A DNA stretch of 64,000 bases, from positions 52,755 to 116,754 of the forward strand of contig NZ_WGNY01000036.1 of assembly GCF_016124325.1 (NCBI RefSeq), given 5' to 3'. Positions 34,131 to 43,113 of this stretch are shown here, one piece after another (the stretch's first letter is position 1; each line of letters opens with the position of its first letter). The position numbers and the translations under genes were made by a program. The notes below the pieces were generated by a model, which was not told where the DNA came from, did not search any database, and saw only the letters and a list, made by a program, of their open reading frames with translations. The stretch comes from Phenylobacterium sp. (GTDB taxonomy: Bacteria > Pseudomonadota > Alphaproteobacteria > Caulobacterales > Caulobacteraceae).

Positions 34131-34260
34131 TGCCGCCCAGCCTCACGATGGTCACCACGAAGATCAGAATGACGAAGACGACCAAGCCCAAGGCCAAGGC
34201 GATATTGCGGCCACGGCGGGCGCGGGCGAAATCTTCGGCCTCGCGATTGGGATCGCTCAT
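34108..34260 (-). CDS. coxF: CoxF-like small membrane protein
   Basis: A 50-residue protein: a charged cytoplasmic N-terminus (REAEDFARARRGRN) followed by one membrane helix (about 19-42, ALALGLVVFVILIFVVTIVRL). Its position between ctaB and ctaG and its sequence pattern match the CoxF proteins of alphaproteobacterial cox operons, presumed assembly factors. The ATG overlaps the ctaB stop by 4 bases. Confidence 0.82.
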   Translation of the reverse strand: MSDPNREAEDFARARRGRNIALALGLVVFVILIFVVTIVRLGGSVAERTF

Positions 34261-35228
34261 CGGAAGAGCTCCAGGGGCGCTGCGCCCATGAGGTGTTCGC
34301 CCAGCAGCGTCGCGAACAGCAGGGCCAGGTAGAGGATCGAAAACGCGAACAGGTTGCGCGCGTCGCGGGCCCCGGCGCGCACGTCGTAGAGGCCGTCGTC
34401 GTTGCGCGGATCGGCCGCCTCGCCCGCCCGGCTGCGGTAGAGCCGCCACGCCAGCAGCAGGAACACCAGCCCGCCCAGGCCCGAGACGCCCAGGTAGATC
34501 GCGCCACCCAGGCCGCTGAAGGCCGGCGCCACGCAGACCGGTATCAGCATCAGGCTGTAGATCAGCACCTGCAGCCGCGTGGCCGCCGCGCCCTTCACCA
34601 CCGGCAGCATCGGCACGCCGGCCTTGGCGTAGTCTTCCGAGGTGTAGAGCGACAGCGCCCAGAAGTGGGGCGGCGTCCACATGAAGATGATCGCGCACAG
34701 CAGCCAGGCGTTGGCCGGCGCCGCGCCCGTCGCCGCGGCCCAGCCGATCACCGGCGGCAACGCCCCGGCGAGCCCGCCGATGACGATGTTCTGCGCCGTC
34801 CAGCGCTTGAGCCACATGGTGTAGACCACGGCGTAGAACAGGATGGTGAAGGCGAGCAGGCCGGCGGCGAACCAGTTCAGCGCCATGCCCATCAGCATCA
34901 CCGAGAACAGCGACAGCACCACGCCCAGGGCCAGGGCGTCGGCGCCCTGCACGCGGCCCGCCGGCACCGGCCGGCCGCGCGTGCGCCGCATGGCCGCGTC
35001 GATGTCGGCGTCGTACCACATGTTGAGCGCGCCGCTCGCGCCGGCGCCCACCGCGATGCACAGGATCGCCACCGCGCCCAGGATCGGGTTCACGTGGGCC
35101 GGCGCGCAGACGAGGCCCGTCAGCGCGGTGAACACCACCAGCGACATCACCCGCGGCTTCAGCAGCTGGACGTAGTCCTGCCAGCGGGCGGGGACGCGGG
35201 ATGTGGGATGGGCCGTGGCCATGGCCAT
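34257..35228 (-). CDS. ctaB: Protohaem IX farnesyltransferase (haem O synthase)
   Basis: A 323-residue UbiA-superfamily enzyme with about nine helices. The prenyl-diphosphate motif NMWYDADIDAAMRRTRGRP and the second acidic motif YTSEDYAKAGVPML are present. It adds a farnesyl group to haem b, making haem O for the a-type haems of the oxidase encoded alongside. It sits between ctaD and coxF. The start at 35228 gives the family length; two further ATG codons lie within the first residues (MAMATA). Confidence 0.96.
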   Translation of the reverse strand: MAMATAHPTSRVPARWQDYVQLLKPRVMSLVVFTALTGLVCAPAHVNPILGAVAILCIAVGAGASGALNMWYDADIDAAMRRTRGRPVPAGRVQGADALALGVVLSLFSVMLMGMALNWFAAGLLAFTILFYAVVYTMWLKRWTAQNIVIGGLAGALPPVIGWAAATGAAPANAWLLCAIIFMWTPPHFWALSLYTSEDYAKAGVPMLPVVKGAAATRLQVLIYSLMLIPVCVAPAFSGLGGAIYLGVSGLGGLVFLLLAWRLYRSRAGEAADPRNDDGLYDVRAGARDARNLFAFSILYLALLFATLLGEHLMGAAPLELFR

Positions 35229-35254
35229 GCGATCATACTCTCAGAATGTCCGAA

Positions 35255-35280
35255 GGGCGCGCTCCGTGCGGAACGCGCCC
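35255..35280 (-). promoter_or_regulatory. Intercistronic hairpin between ctaD and ctaB
   Basis: GGGCGCG-c-TCCG-tg-CGGA-a-CGCGCCC forms a compact stem-loop in the 86-base gap. On the minus-strand transcript no U-run follows, so partial termination or mRNA stabilisation giving more ctaC-ctaD message than ctaB message is plausible. Confidence 0.5.
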
Positions 35281-35314
35281 TCCGTATCGTGTCAGGCGAT
35301 CGGTCCGCCGCGCC

Positions 35315-36985
35315 TCAGTGGACGTCGGGCTTGATCACCGGCAGTTCGCTGAACTGGTGGAACGGCGGCGGCGAGGACAGGGTCCACTCCAGCGTCGTGG
35401 CGCCTTCGCCCCAGGGATTGGCCTCGGCCTTGCGGCGGAAGACCATGGCGTCGATCAGCACCAGCAGGAAGATCAGGACGCCGACGGCGGTGATCTCGTA
35501 GCCGATGGTCGACACCTTGTTCCAGGTCGCGAAGCCTTCCGGATAGTCGATGTAGCGGCGCGGCATGCCCTGGAGGCCCAGGAAGTGCTGCGGGAAGAAG
35601 ATCAGGTTCACGCCGATGAACGTGACCCAGAAGTGCAGCGCGCCCAGCCACTCGCGGTACTTCACGCCCCACATCTTCTCGAACCAGTAGTAGAAGCCCG
35701 CGAAGATCGCGAACACGGCGCCGAGGCTCAGCACGTAGTGGAAGTGGGCCACCACGTAGTAGGTGTCGTGCAGGCTGTAGTCGATGCCGGCGTTGGCCAG
35801 GACGACGCCCGTCACCCCGCCCACCGTGAACAGGAAGATGAAGCCGATCGCCCAGAGCATCGGCACCTTGAAGTCGATGGAGCCGCCCCACATCGTGGCG
35901 ATCCACGAGAACACCTTCACCCCTGTCGGGACGGCGATGACCATGGTCGCGGCCACGAAGTAGGCGCGCAGCTGGATCGACATGCCGACCGTGTACATGT
36001 GGTGGGCCCACACGACGAAGCCGATGAAGCCGATGGCGACCATGGCGTAGGCCATGGCGAGGTAGCCGAAGACGGGCTTCTTAGAGAAGGTCGAGACGAT
36101 GTGGCTGATGATGCCGAAGCCCGGCAGGATCAGGATGTACACCTCGGGGTGGCCGAAGAACCAGAACAGGTGCTGGTACATGACGGGGTCGCCGCCGCCG
36201 GCCGCATCGAAGAAGTGGGTGTGGAAGTTGCGGTCGGTCAGCAGCATGGTGATCGCGCCGGCCAGCACGGGCAGCGAGAGCAGCAGCAGGAAGACCGTCA
36301 CCAGCACCGACCACACGAACAGCGGCATCCGGTGCAGGGTCATGCCCGGCGCGCGCATGTTGAAGATGGTGGTGATGAAGTTGATGGCGCCCAGGATCGA
36401 ACTGGCGCCGGCCAGGTGGACCGACAGGATCGCGCAGTCCATCGCCGGCCCGGGGTGGCCCGAGGTGGAGAGCGGCGGATAGAGCGTCCAGCCCCCGCCG
36501 AAGCCCTTGCCCGGCCCGCCGTCGACGAACATCGAGGTGACCAGCAGCACCCAGGCCGCGACCAGCAGCCAGAACGAGATGTTGTTCATCCGCGGGAAGG
36601 CCATGTCCGGCGCGCCGATCATGATCGGCACGAACCAGTTGCCGAACCCGCCGATCATCGCCGGCATGACCATGAAGAAGATCATGATCAGGGCGTGGGC
36701 GGTGACCACGACGTTGTAGCCCTGCTTCGAGGGCTCGATCAGCGGGGAGCCCGCGATCTTGATCTGGGCCAGCCAGGAGCCCTCACGGAAGATCTGGATG
36801 CCCGGCTCCATCAGCTCGGCGCGGATGAGGCCCGACAGCGCGCCGCCCACCAGGCCCGCCATGATGGCGAACAGGATGTACAGCGTGCCGATGTCCTTGT
36901 GGTTCGTGGAGAGGAACCACCGGGTGAAGAACCCCGGCGTGTGGCCGTGGTCGTCGTGGGTGTCGTGAGCAGCAGCGTGAGCCAT
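35315..36985 (-). CDS. ctaD: Cytochrome c oxidase subunit I
   Basis: A 556-residue, 12-helix catalytic subunit of aa3 oxidase. The binuclear-centre motif WFFGHPEVYILILPGFG includes the CuB His and the cross-linked Tyr; HHMYTVGM supplies the two further CuB His residues, and VVAHFHYVLS the haem a and a3 ligands. The K- and D-channel features are typical of type A oxidases. It lies 17 bases after ctaC and upstream of ctaB. It reduces O2 to water while pumping protons. Confidence 0.98.
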   Translation of the reverse strand: MAHAAAHDTHDDHGHTPGFFTRWFLSTNHKDIGTLYILFAIMAGLVGGALSGLIRAELMEPGIQIFREGSWLAQIKIAGSPLIEPSKQGYNVVVTAHALIMIFFMVMPAMIGGFGNWFVPIMIGAPDMAFPRMNNISFWLLVAAWVLLVTSMFVDGGPGKGFGGGWTLYPPLSTSGHPGPAMDCAILSVHLAGASSILGAINFITTIFNMRAPGMTLHRMPLFVWSVLVTVFLLLLSLPVLAGAITMLLTDRNFHTHFFDAAGGGDPVMYQHLFWFFGHPEVYILILPGFGIISHIVSTFSKKPVFGYLAMAYAMVAIGFIGFVVWAHHMYTVGMSIQLRAYFVAATMVIAVPTGVKVFSWIATMWGGSIDFKVPMLWAIGFIFLFTVGGVTGVVLANAGIDYSLHDTYYVVAHFHYVLSLGAVFAIFAGFYYWFEKMWGVKYREWLGALHFWVTFIGVNLIFFPQHFLGLQGMPRRYIDYPEGFATWNKVSTIGYEITAVGVLIFLLVLIDAMVFRRKAEANPWGEGATTLEWTLSSPPPFHQFSELPVIKPDVH

Positions 36986-37002
36986 GTTACGCGGATCCTG
37001 GC

Positions 37003-37974
37003 TTAGTGCGCGCCCGGCGCCGCGGCGGGCGCAGGGGTTGCGGCGGCGGGCGCCGCAGGAGTGGTCGAAACGGGCGTGGCGGCCGGGGCCGTCGCCGCGG
37101 CGGGCTCGCCAGCGGCGTCCGCGGCCGGGGCCGCCTCAGGCGCGGGAGCCGCGCCGGCGACCTCGCCGCCCTTCTTGGCGACCCAGGCGTCGAAGTCGGC
37201 CTGGCTGACCACGTGCACCTCGATGGGCATGAAGGCGTGGTCGACGCCGCAGAGCTCGCGGCAGTTGCCGTAGTAGACGCCGATGCGGTCGGCCTTGAAC
37301 CAGGTCTCGTTCAGGCGGCCGGGGATCGCGTCGGTGATGATCCCGAACGACGGAACGGCGAAGGCGTGGATCACGTCGGCGCCCGTCACCTGCACCCGCA
37401 CCACCTTGCCCACGGGGGCGTAGAGCGGCTCGGTCACGGCCAGCTTGTAGGGCACGTTGCGCGCCTTGGCCTCGTCCTCGGGCAGGACGTTGGAGATGAA
37501 CTCGCCGATCTTCTGGTCGGGGTACTCATAGCCCCAGTACCACTGGTAGCCCGTCGCCTTGATGGTCAGGTCGGGCTTCGGCATGTCGTTGTAGGCGAAC
37601 AGCAGCCGGAACGAGAACACGGCGATGACCATCAGGATCATCACCGGGACGACCGTCCAGACGATCTCGATCGGGGTGTTGTGGCTCCACTTCGCCGGGG
37701 TCGGGTTGGCCCGCTTGTTGTAGCGGATCATCACCCACACCAGCAGGCCCAGCACGAACAGCACGATGGCCGTGATGATGGGCAGCAGGATGATGTTGTG
37801 GAACCAGATCGCCTGTTCGCGCAGCGGCGTCACGCCGGGCTGCAGGTCGATGGCGCCGTCGGTCGGCTGACCGAACTTGTCCTGCGCCCAGGCGGTCGCG
37901 CCCCAGAACGCCGCCCCAGCGCCCGCGAGGGCCCCGGCCGCCCGCGTCCGCAATCCATGAAAGCTCGACGTCAT
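37003..37974 (-). CDS. ctaC: Cytochrome c oxidase subunit II
   Basis: A 323-residue subunit with a signal sequence (about 1-31), two membrane helices and a periplasmic cupredoxin domain. The CuA site is complete: GNCRELCGVDHAFMPIEV carries both Cys, His and Met ligands. ATGYQWYWGYEYP includes the Trp used for electron entry from cytochrome c. A long Ala/Pro-rich C-terminal tail of about 60 residues follows the domain. It is the first gene of the ctaC-ctaD-ctaB-coxF-ctaG run, so the promoter should lie in 37975-38332. Confidence 0.97.
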   Translation of the reverse strand: MTSSFHGLRTRAAGALAGAGAAFWGATAWAQDKFGQPTDGAIDLQPGVTPLREQAIWFHNIILLPIITAIVLFVLGLLVWVMIRYNKRANPTPAKWSHNTPIEIVWTVVPVMILMVIAVFSFRLLFAYNDMPKPDLTIKATGYQWYWGYEYPDQKIGEFISNVLPEDEAKARNVPYKLAVTEPLYAPVGKVVRVQVTGADVIHAFAVPSFGIITDAIPGRLNETWFKADRIGVYYGNCRELCGVDHAFMPIEVHVVSQADFDAWVAKKGGEVAGAAPAPEAAPAADAAGEPAAATAPAATPVSTTPAAPAAATPAPAAAPGAH

Positions 37975-38332
37975 GTCCCCTCGGTGTGCTTGAGCCGGCG
38001 GCGCCCCGTGAGGCGTGATCCGCAGCTCTCCGCCAGCATCACGAACAGGTCGCGCGGACGCAGCTCACCCGACGCCCGACCGGCCCCTTCGTCGGGGTCC
38101 ATACGCGCATCGCTTGGGCTTGCCAAGGCGTCAGAGGCGCTTACGTCGCGACAGAGCGCCGACCCCCGTTCTGCGAGCGGGGGCCGCAGGCGGTCCGGCC
38201 CTGCGGCGGAGGCGGCGATCGCCGGGTTTTCCGGGGTCGGCCGCCGTCCGGCCGGCCGGGGCGCGACCGGGGCTGATCCGGAACCGGCCGCGTTGAGCGA
38301 ATCGGTCGGTCGGCCGCGACACGCCGCCGCAG
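37975..38332. other. 358-base intergenic region upstream of ctaC
   Basis: No gene is evident here; the open frames are GC-driven shadows. It must contain the ctaC promoter on the minus strand, but I could not identify convincing -35/-10 elements. AGGGGAC lies close to the ctaC ATG as a short-spaced ribosome binding site. Confidence 0.5.
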
Positions 38333-38854
38333 CTAGATAGCGATCGCGCCCGCGCCGTTCAGGAAATCCAGCTTGCCCAGGGGCACGCCCTGGGCGCGCA
38401 GCAGGGCGTAGGCCGTGGTGACGTGGAACAGGAAGTTGGGCACGGCGAACCGGGCCAGGAAATCGCGGCCGCTGAACGAGAGCGTCCGGCCGGGGAGCGG
38501 CAGTTCGACGACGGCGTCCTCGCGGCCGTCGACCTGCTCGCGCTTCACGCCTTCGAGGAAGTCGATGGTCTTGGCGATGCGCGCCTTCAGCTCGGGCCAG
38601 GTGGTCTCGGTGTCGGGAAAGCTGGGCGGGGTCACGCCGGCCAGGCGCGCTGCGCCGCTCTTGGCCGCGTCGCTGGCGAGCTGGATCTGGTTGGTGAGGG
38701 GATGCATGTCCGGCGCCAGCCGCGCGTCGACGTAGGTCTGCAGGTCGACGCCGTTGGCCTTCGCGTGCGCCTCGGCCTTGTCCAGTATGGCGTCCAGGTT
38801 GCGCAGCATGTGGAGGAAGACCGGGATCGAGGCGTCGTACAGGGAATAGGCCAT
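38333..38854 (-). CDS. DUF1993 family protein
   Basis: A 173-residue protein of the DinB-like four-helix family DUF1993. The start ATG at 38854 (MAYSLYDASIPVFLHMLRNL) is the usual family beginning and has GGAG six bases upstream; an ATG 33 bases earlier lacks a site. Visible parts are APDMHPLTNQIQLASDAAK and FSGRDFLARFAVPNFLFHVT. The biochemical role of the family is unknown. It is divergent from tldD. Confidence 0.9.
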   Translation of the reverse strand: MAYSLYDASIPVFLHMLRNLDAILDKAEAHAKANGVDLQTYVDARLAPDMHPLTNQIQLASDAAKSGAARLAGVTPPSFPDTETTWPELKARIAKTIDFLEGVKREQVDGREDAVVELPLPGRTLSFSGRDFLARFAVPNFLFHVTTAYALLRAQGVPLGKLDFLNGAGAIAI

Positions 38855-38953
38855 CAGGCGCTCCAGCTTGGCTTGGGGGGCAGACATGGGGGGCGAGACA
38901 TGCGGGCGCCAGTCGCGCTGGCCTCGCCCCGACGCGGCGCCTATGTTCACGTC

Positions 38954-40384
38954 ATGAACGCCCCTGTCACCGCCCCCTCCATTCTCGAATCCGCCGGCGT
39001 CGACGCCGACCGCGCCCGCGAGGTCCTCTCCGACGCCCTGGCGGGCGCCGACGACGGCGAACTGTTCGTCGAGCGCTCGGAAAGCGAGTCGTTCCTGTTC
39101 GACGACGGGCGGCTGAAGTCGGCCGCCTACGATTCGACCGAGGGCTTCGGCCTGCGCGTCGTGGCGGGCGAGACGGCCGGCTACGCCCACGCCAGTGAGA
39201 TTTCCGAGGCCGCGATCCGCCGCGCCGCCGACTCGGCCCGCCTGGCCAAGCGCGGCTATGCGGGAACCGCCGCCGAGGCCCCACGCGCCACCAACGCCAG
39301 GCTCTACGGCGAGGAGAACCCGCTGGCCTCGCCGGCCTTCGCCGACAAGGTCGCCCTGCTGCAGGAGATCGACGCCTGGGCCCGCGCCCGGGATTCGCGC
39401 GTCGTGCAGGTGATGGCCTCCATCGCCGGCGAGCGGCGGATGGTGGAGATCCTGCGCGCCGACGGACGGCTGATCCGCGACGTTCGCCCGCTCAGCCGCG
39501 TCAACGTCCAGATCACGGTCGAGCGCGATGGGCGCCGCGAGACCGGCTACACCGGCGCCGGCGGCCGCGCCGGCTTCGAGACCTGGATCACCCCCGACAA
39601 GTGGCAGGCCCAGGTGGACGAGGCGCTGCGCCAAGCGCTGGTCAACCTCGACGCCGTCCCCTGCCCCGCCGGCGAGATGGACGTGGTCCTGGGCCCGGGC
39701 TGGAACGGCGTGCTGCTGCACGAGGCGGTCGGCCACGGCCTGGAGGGCGACTTCAACCGCAAGGGCACCTCGGCGTTCTCGGGCCGTATCGGCCAGCGGG
39801 TGGCCGCGCCGGGCGTCACGGTGTTCGACGACGGCTCCCTCGCCGGACGCCGCGGCTCGCTGACCGTCGACGACGAAGGCACGCCGACCGAACGCACGAT
39901 CCTGATCGAGGACGGCGTGCTGGTGGGCTACATGCACGACCGGATGAGCGCCCGGCTCATGGGCCTCTCGCCCACCGGCAACGCGCGGCGCCAGTCCTAC
40001 GCCCACATGCCCATGCCGCGGATGACCAACACCGGCATGCTCGGCGGCGACACCCCGCGGGCGGAAATGATCGCCTCGACGAAGCGCGGCCTCTACTGCG
40101 CCAACTTCGGCGGCGGCCAGGTGGACATCACCAACGGGAAGTTCGTCTTCCAGTGCACCGAGGCCTACCTGATCGAGGACGGCAAGGTGACCACGCCGGT
40201 GAAGGGCGCGACCCTGATCGGCGACGGCCCCTCGGCTCTGACCCGGGTCACCATGATCGGCGACGACTTCGACTTCGACCCCGGCGTCGGGGTGTGCGGC
40301 AAGGCGGGCCAGAGCGTGCCCGTGGGCGTGGGCCAGCCGTCGCTGAAGATCACCGGCCTGACGGTCGGCGGGACGGCGGTCTGA
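38954..40384 (+). CDS. tldD: Metalloprotease TldD
   Basis: A 476-residue TldD/PmbA protein. The zinc-binding HExxxH motif is HEAVGH (residues 256-261) followed by GLEGDFNRKGTS, and the glycine-rich end (VGVCGKAGQSVPVGVGQPS) is typical. TldD pairs with TldE/PmbA as a protease that matures peptides such as microcin B17 and degrades unfolded peptides; no tldE is in the window. The ATG at 38954 gives the standard length. The next gene overlaps its stop by one base. Confidence 0.95.
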   Translation: MNAPVTAPSILESAGVDADRAREVLSDALAGADDGELFVERSESESFLFDDGRLKSAAYDSTEGFGLRVVAGETAGYAHASEISEAAIRRAADSARLAKRGYAGTAAEAPRATNARLYGEENPLASPAFADKVALLQEIDAWARARDSRVVQVMASIAGERRMVEILRADGRLIRDVRPLSRVNVQITVERDGRRETGYTGAGGRAGFETWITPDKWQAQVDEALRQALVNLDAVPCPAGEMDVVLGPGWNGVLLHEAVGHGLEGDFNRKGTSAFSGRIGQRVAAPGVTVFDDGSLAGRRGSLTVDDEGTPTERTILIEDGVLVGYMHDRMSARLMGLSPTGNARRQSYAHMPMPRMTNTGMLGGDTPRAEMIASTKRGLYCANFGGGQVDITNGKFVFQCTEAYLIEDGKVTTPVKGATLIGDGPSALTRVTMIGDDFDFDPGVGVCGKAGQSVPVGVGQPSLKITGLTVGGTAV

Positions 40385-40806
40385 TGTCCGGGGAGGCGTT
40401 CGTCGCGACCGGCCGATGCCTCTGCGGCGCGGTGAGCTTCGGCCTCCGCGACAAGTTGCCCGCGGTCGGATTTTGCCACTGCTCGCTCTGCCGGCGCGTC
40501 TCGGGGACGGGTTCGAACGCCGTACTGAACGTGCGCCGCGAGCGGTTCGAGTGGCTGTCGGGCGAGGACAACGTCCAGGTCTACGCCACGCCGAGCGGCT
40601 GGAAGAGCCTGTTCTGCCGCACCTGCGGCAGTCCGGCGCCGCATATCCTGCGGGACGGGCGGCGGGTCCTGGTCCCGGCCGGGATGCTGGACGGCGACTG
40701 CGACCTCCCCATCTCCGGTCACATCTTCGTCGGCTCGAAGGCCCGCTGGGAGGTGATCGCCGACGATGCGCCGCAGTTCGAGACCTGGCCGCCGGCGGCC
40801 GGATAA
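40384..40806 (+). CDS. GFA family (Gfa-like, zinc-binding) protein
   Basis: A 140-residue Mss4-fold protein. Zinc ligands are Cys12/Cys14 (RCLCGAVSF), Cys31/Cys33/Cys36 (CHCSLCRRVSG) and Cys78/Cys81 (CRTCGSP). The family is named after the glutathione-dependent formaldehyde-activating enzyme Gfa, but most members have no proven activity. Its ATG overlaps the tldD stop by one base, so it is coexpressed. A second GFA protein is encoded at 48786-49181. Confidence 0.9.
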   Translation: MSGEAFVATGRCLCGAVSFGLRDKLPAVGFCHCSLCRRVSGTGSNAVLNVRRERFEWLSGEDNVQVYATPSGWKSLFCRTCGSPAPHILRDGRRVLVPAGMLDGDCDLPISGHIFVGSKARWEVIADDAPQFETWPPAAG

Positions 40807-40924
40807 ACTACATCTGTCAATCTGAGCGGCGCAAAGATTTCCGCGATTTAATGCACCTTACGGGCATTTAACTCGGCTCGCGGCGCCGGCGCGGGTCAGG
40901 TGTTCCCCATTGGGGAGTACCTGC

Positions 40925-42979
40925 ATGTTGATCGCCACCCTCCTGGCGCAGGCCGCCGTCGCGGCCGCGCCGCAGCCCGCGACGGCGCTGCCGGACGGCG
41001 TCATCGGCTATCCGGCCTCGTTCTTCGAAGGCCAGCAGGTGGCGAACGCGGCCGAGATGCTGGCCCGCGTGCCCGGCTTCACGCTCGACACCGGCGACGA
41101 CGTGCGCGGCTACGAAGGCGCGGCGGGCAATGTGGTGATCGACGGCCAGCGACCGGCGAGCAAGAGCGACAACCTCGAAGAGATCCTGCGCCGCATTCCC
41201 GTTTCCCAGGTCGAGCGGATCGACATCATCCGCGGCGGCGCGCCCGGTATCGACATGCAGGGCAAGACCGTCATCGCCAACGTCATCAAGAAGAAGGGCG
41301 GCGGCTGGCGGGGGCTCTACCAGGCGGTCGAGAACCACCTCTGGGACGGGCGCAACATGACCGGCATGCGTCTGGAGCTTTCCGGCGGCGACGGGACGCG
41401 CACCTGGGAGGCCACGGCCCGCTACGGGTACGGCAACGACGACGGCGGCGAGTTCGGCCCGCTGGTCCGCCTGGGCCCCGACGGCCAGGTCATCCGGCGC
41501 GCCGACGTGAAATCCGAGAGCGACGGGCTGCAGCAGATCCTCACCGCCGCCTATTCCCAGCCGCTGTTGGGCGGCCGCATCTCACTCAACGGCCGGGCCT
41601 TCTGGGACAGCTGGAAGTCGGAGGAGACGGACCGGTTCACCCAGCCGGCCGACTTCGGCGCGTCGAACGACGTCAATCCGTACGACGAGTTCCAGACCGA
41701 GCTCGGCGCCCGCTACAGCCGCGACCTGGGCGCCCGGACCAAGCTCGAACTGGTCGGCCTGCGCACCGACACCGACTACCACACCTTCGACCTCTTCACC
41801 TTCCGGGGCGGCGCGGACGAATTCCGCAACAAGCGCAACTCCAGCGAGACGATCGGCCGGGCGGTGCTGAAGCACCAGATGTCGAGCGCGCTCTCGTTCG
41901 AATTCGGCGGCGAGGCGGCCCTGAACGACCTGGACAGCGAAACCTCGGTGTTCTCCGACGGCGCGCCCATTCCGCTTCCAGCGGCCGACGTACGCGTTAA
42001 GGAGAAGCGCGCCGAAGTATTCGGCAAGGGAACCTGGCGGCTCTCGCCCGCCTGGACCTTCGACGCCAGCCTCCGCTACGAGGCCTCGAAGATCACCTCC
42101 GACGGCGACGTGGCGCTGTCCAAGAGCCTGGGCTTCCTCAAGCCGCGGCTGGCGGCCACCTGGACCCCGGTCAAGAACACCCAGCTTCGCTTCCGCGTCG
42201 AGCGGGTGGTGGGCCAGCTCGACTTCGACGACTTCGTCGCCGGCTCGGACTTCAGCGGCGGCACCGGCGTCTCGGCCGGCAACCCCGACCTCAACCCCGA
42301 ACAGGCCTGGGTCGGCGAGGCGGCGATCGAGCAGCGGTTCTGGAAGAGCGCGGCGGTCACCCTGACCTATCGCCACTCCGAGCTCAGCGACGTGATCGAT
42401 CGCGGCCCGGTGCGCCTGACCGTCCCCGACCCGGTGACCGGCCAGCCCACCGCCGTGGTCTTCGACCAGCCCACCAATATCGGCGACGGAACCAAGGACG
42501 AGCTGACCGCGACCCTCAACCTGCCCTTCGACCACTTCGGCTGGAACGGCGCCCTGCTGCGCGGCGAGATCAACCGGCGCTGGGCCTCGGTCACCGACCC
42601 GACCACCCTCACCCACCGCAACATCACCCGGCTGCGGCCGCTGGAGTGGGAGGCGCACTTCAGCCAGGACCTGCCCGACCTGGGCGCCAGCCTGGGCTTC
42701 GACGTCTACGGCGGCTGGCAGCGCAAGACCTACCAGGTGCAGTACGTGACCGAGGTGAAGCTGGAGGACGCCTACCTCACCACCTGGGTCGAGAAGCGCC
42801 TGGACCCCGACACCATCGTGCGCTTCGAGATCGGCAACTGGACCAAGCGCGGCATCCGCATCACCACCGCCGCCTACGACGGCCCACGCGACACCGGCGC
42901 GCTGAGCTACGTCGACGACCGGCATCTGAAACCCGGCCACAACGTCTACATCCGCGTGCGCCACACGTTCGGAGGCTGA
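40925..42979 (+). CDS. TonB-dependent receptor, tandem copy 1
   Basis: A 684-residue outer-membrane receptor with an N-terminal plug (RVPGFTLDTGDDVRGYEGAA, VVIDGQRPASKSDNLEE, IDIIRGGAPGIDMQG) and a beta-barrel rich in alternating hydrophobic strands. The barrel ends in RHTFGG rather than a terminal Phe. The N-terminus MLIATLLAQAAVAAAPQ is hydrophobic but lacks the basic residues of a normal signal peptide. GGGGAG lies 7 bases before the ATG. The ligand is unknown. It is strongly similar to the next gene, most clearly across the plug, and both are close to a peptide transporter gene. Confidence 0.9.
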   Translation: MLIATLLAQAAVAAAPQPATALPDGVIGYPASFFEGQQVANAAEMLARVPGFTLDTGDDVRGYEGAAGNVVIDGQRPASKSDNLEEILRRIPVSQVERIDIIRGGAPGIDMQGKTVIANVIKKKGGGWRGLYQAVENHLWDGRNMTGMRLELSGGDGTRTWEATARYGYGNDDGGEFGPLVRLGPDGQVIRRADVKSESDGLQQILTAAYSQPLLGGRISLNGRAFWDSWKSEETDRFTQPADFGASNDVNPYDEFQTELGARYSRDLGARTKLELVGLRTDTDYHTFDLFTFRGGADEFRNKRNSSETIGRAVLKHQMSSALSFEFGGEAALNDLDSETSVFSDGAPIPLPAADVRVKEKRAEVFGKGTWRLSPAWTFDASLRYEASKITSDGDVALSKSLGFLKPRLAATWTPVKNTQLRFRVERVVGQLDFDDFVAGSDFSGGTGVSAGNPDLNPEQAWVGEAAIEQRFWKSAAVTLTYRHSELSDVIDRGPVRLTVPDPVTGQPTAVVFDQPTNIGDGTKDELTATLNLPFDHFGWNGALLRGEINRRWASVTDPTTLTHRNITRLRPLEWEAHFSQDLPDLGASLGFDVYGGWQRKTYQVQYVTEVKLEDAYLTTWVEKRLDPDTIVRFEIGNWTKRGIRITTAAYDGPRDTGALSYVDDRHLKPGHNVYIRVRHTFGG

Positions 42980-43113
42980 CAGCCCTCGGGATTGGCGCCG
43001 ACGGATCACGAATGTAAGCCGCCCCGCAAGGGGCCGGCGATTCAGATGTCGTTAGCCATTTTCACCGCCTGTGCTCCGACACACGGCGAGGTTGCCGGGC
43101 GGGGAGGAGACGA

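Noticed and set aside
37975..38332. Small ORFs in the ctaC upstream region
   Set aside because: None has a ribosome binding site or recognisable composition; they read as shuffled Arg/Pro/Ala-rich peptides.
43055..43065. TTAGCCAT before the second TonB-dependent receptor as a CtrA site
   Set aside because: It has one mismatch to the short motif and no second half-site; by itself it is not convincing.
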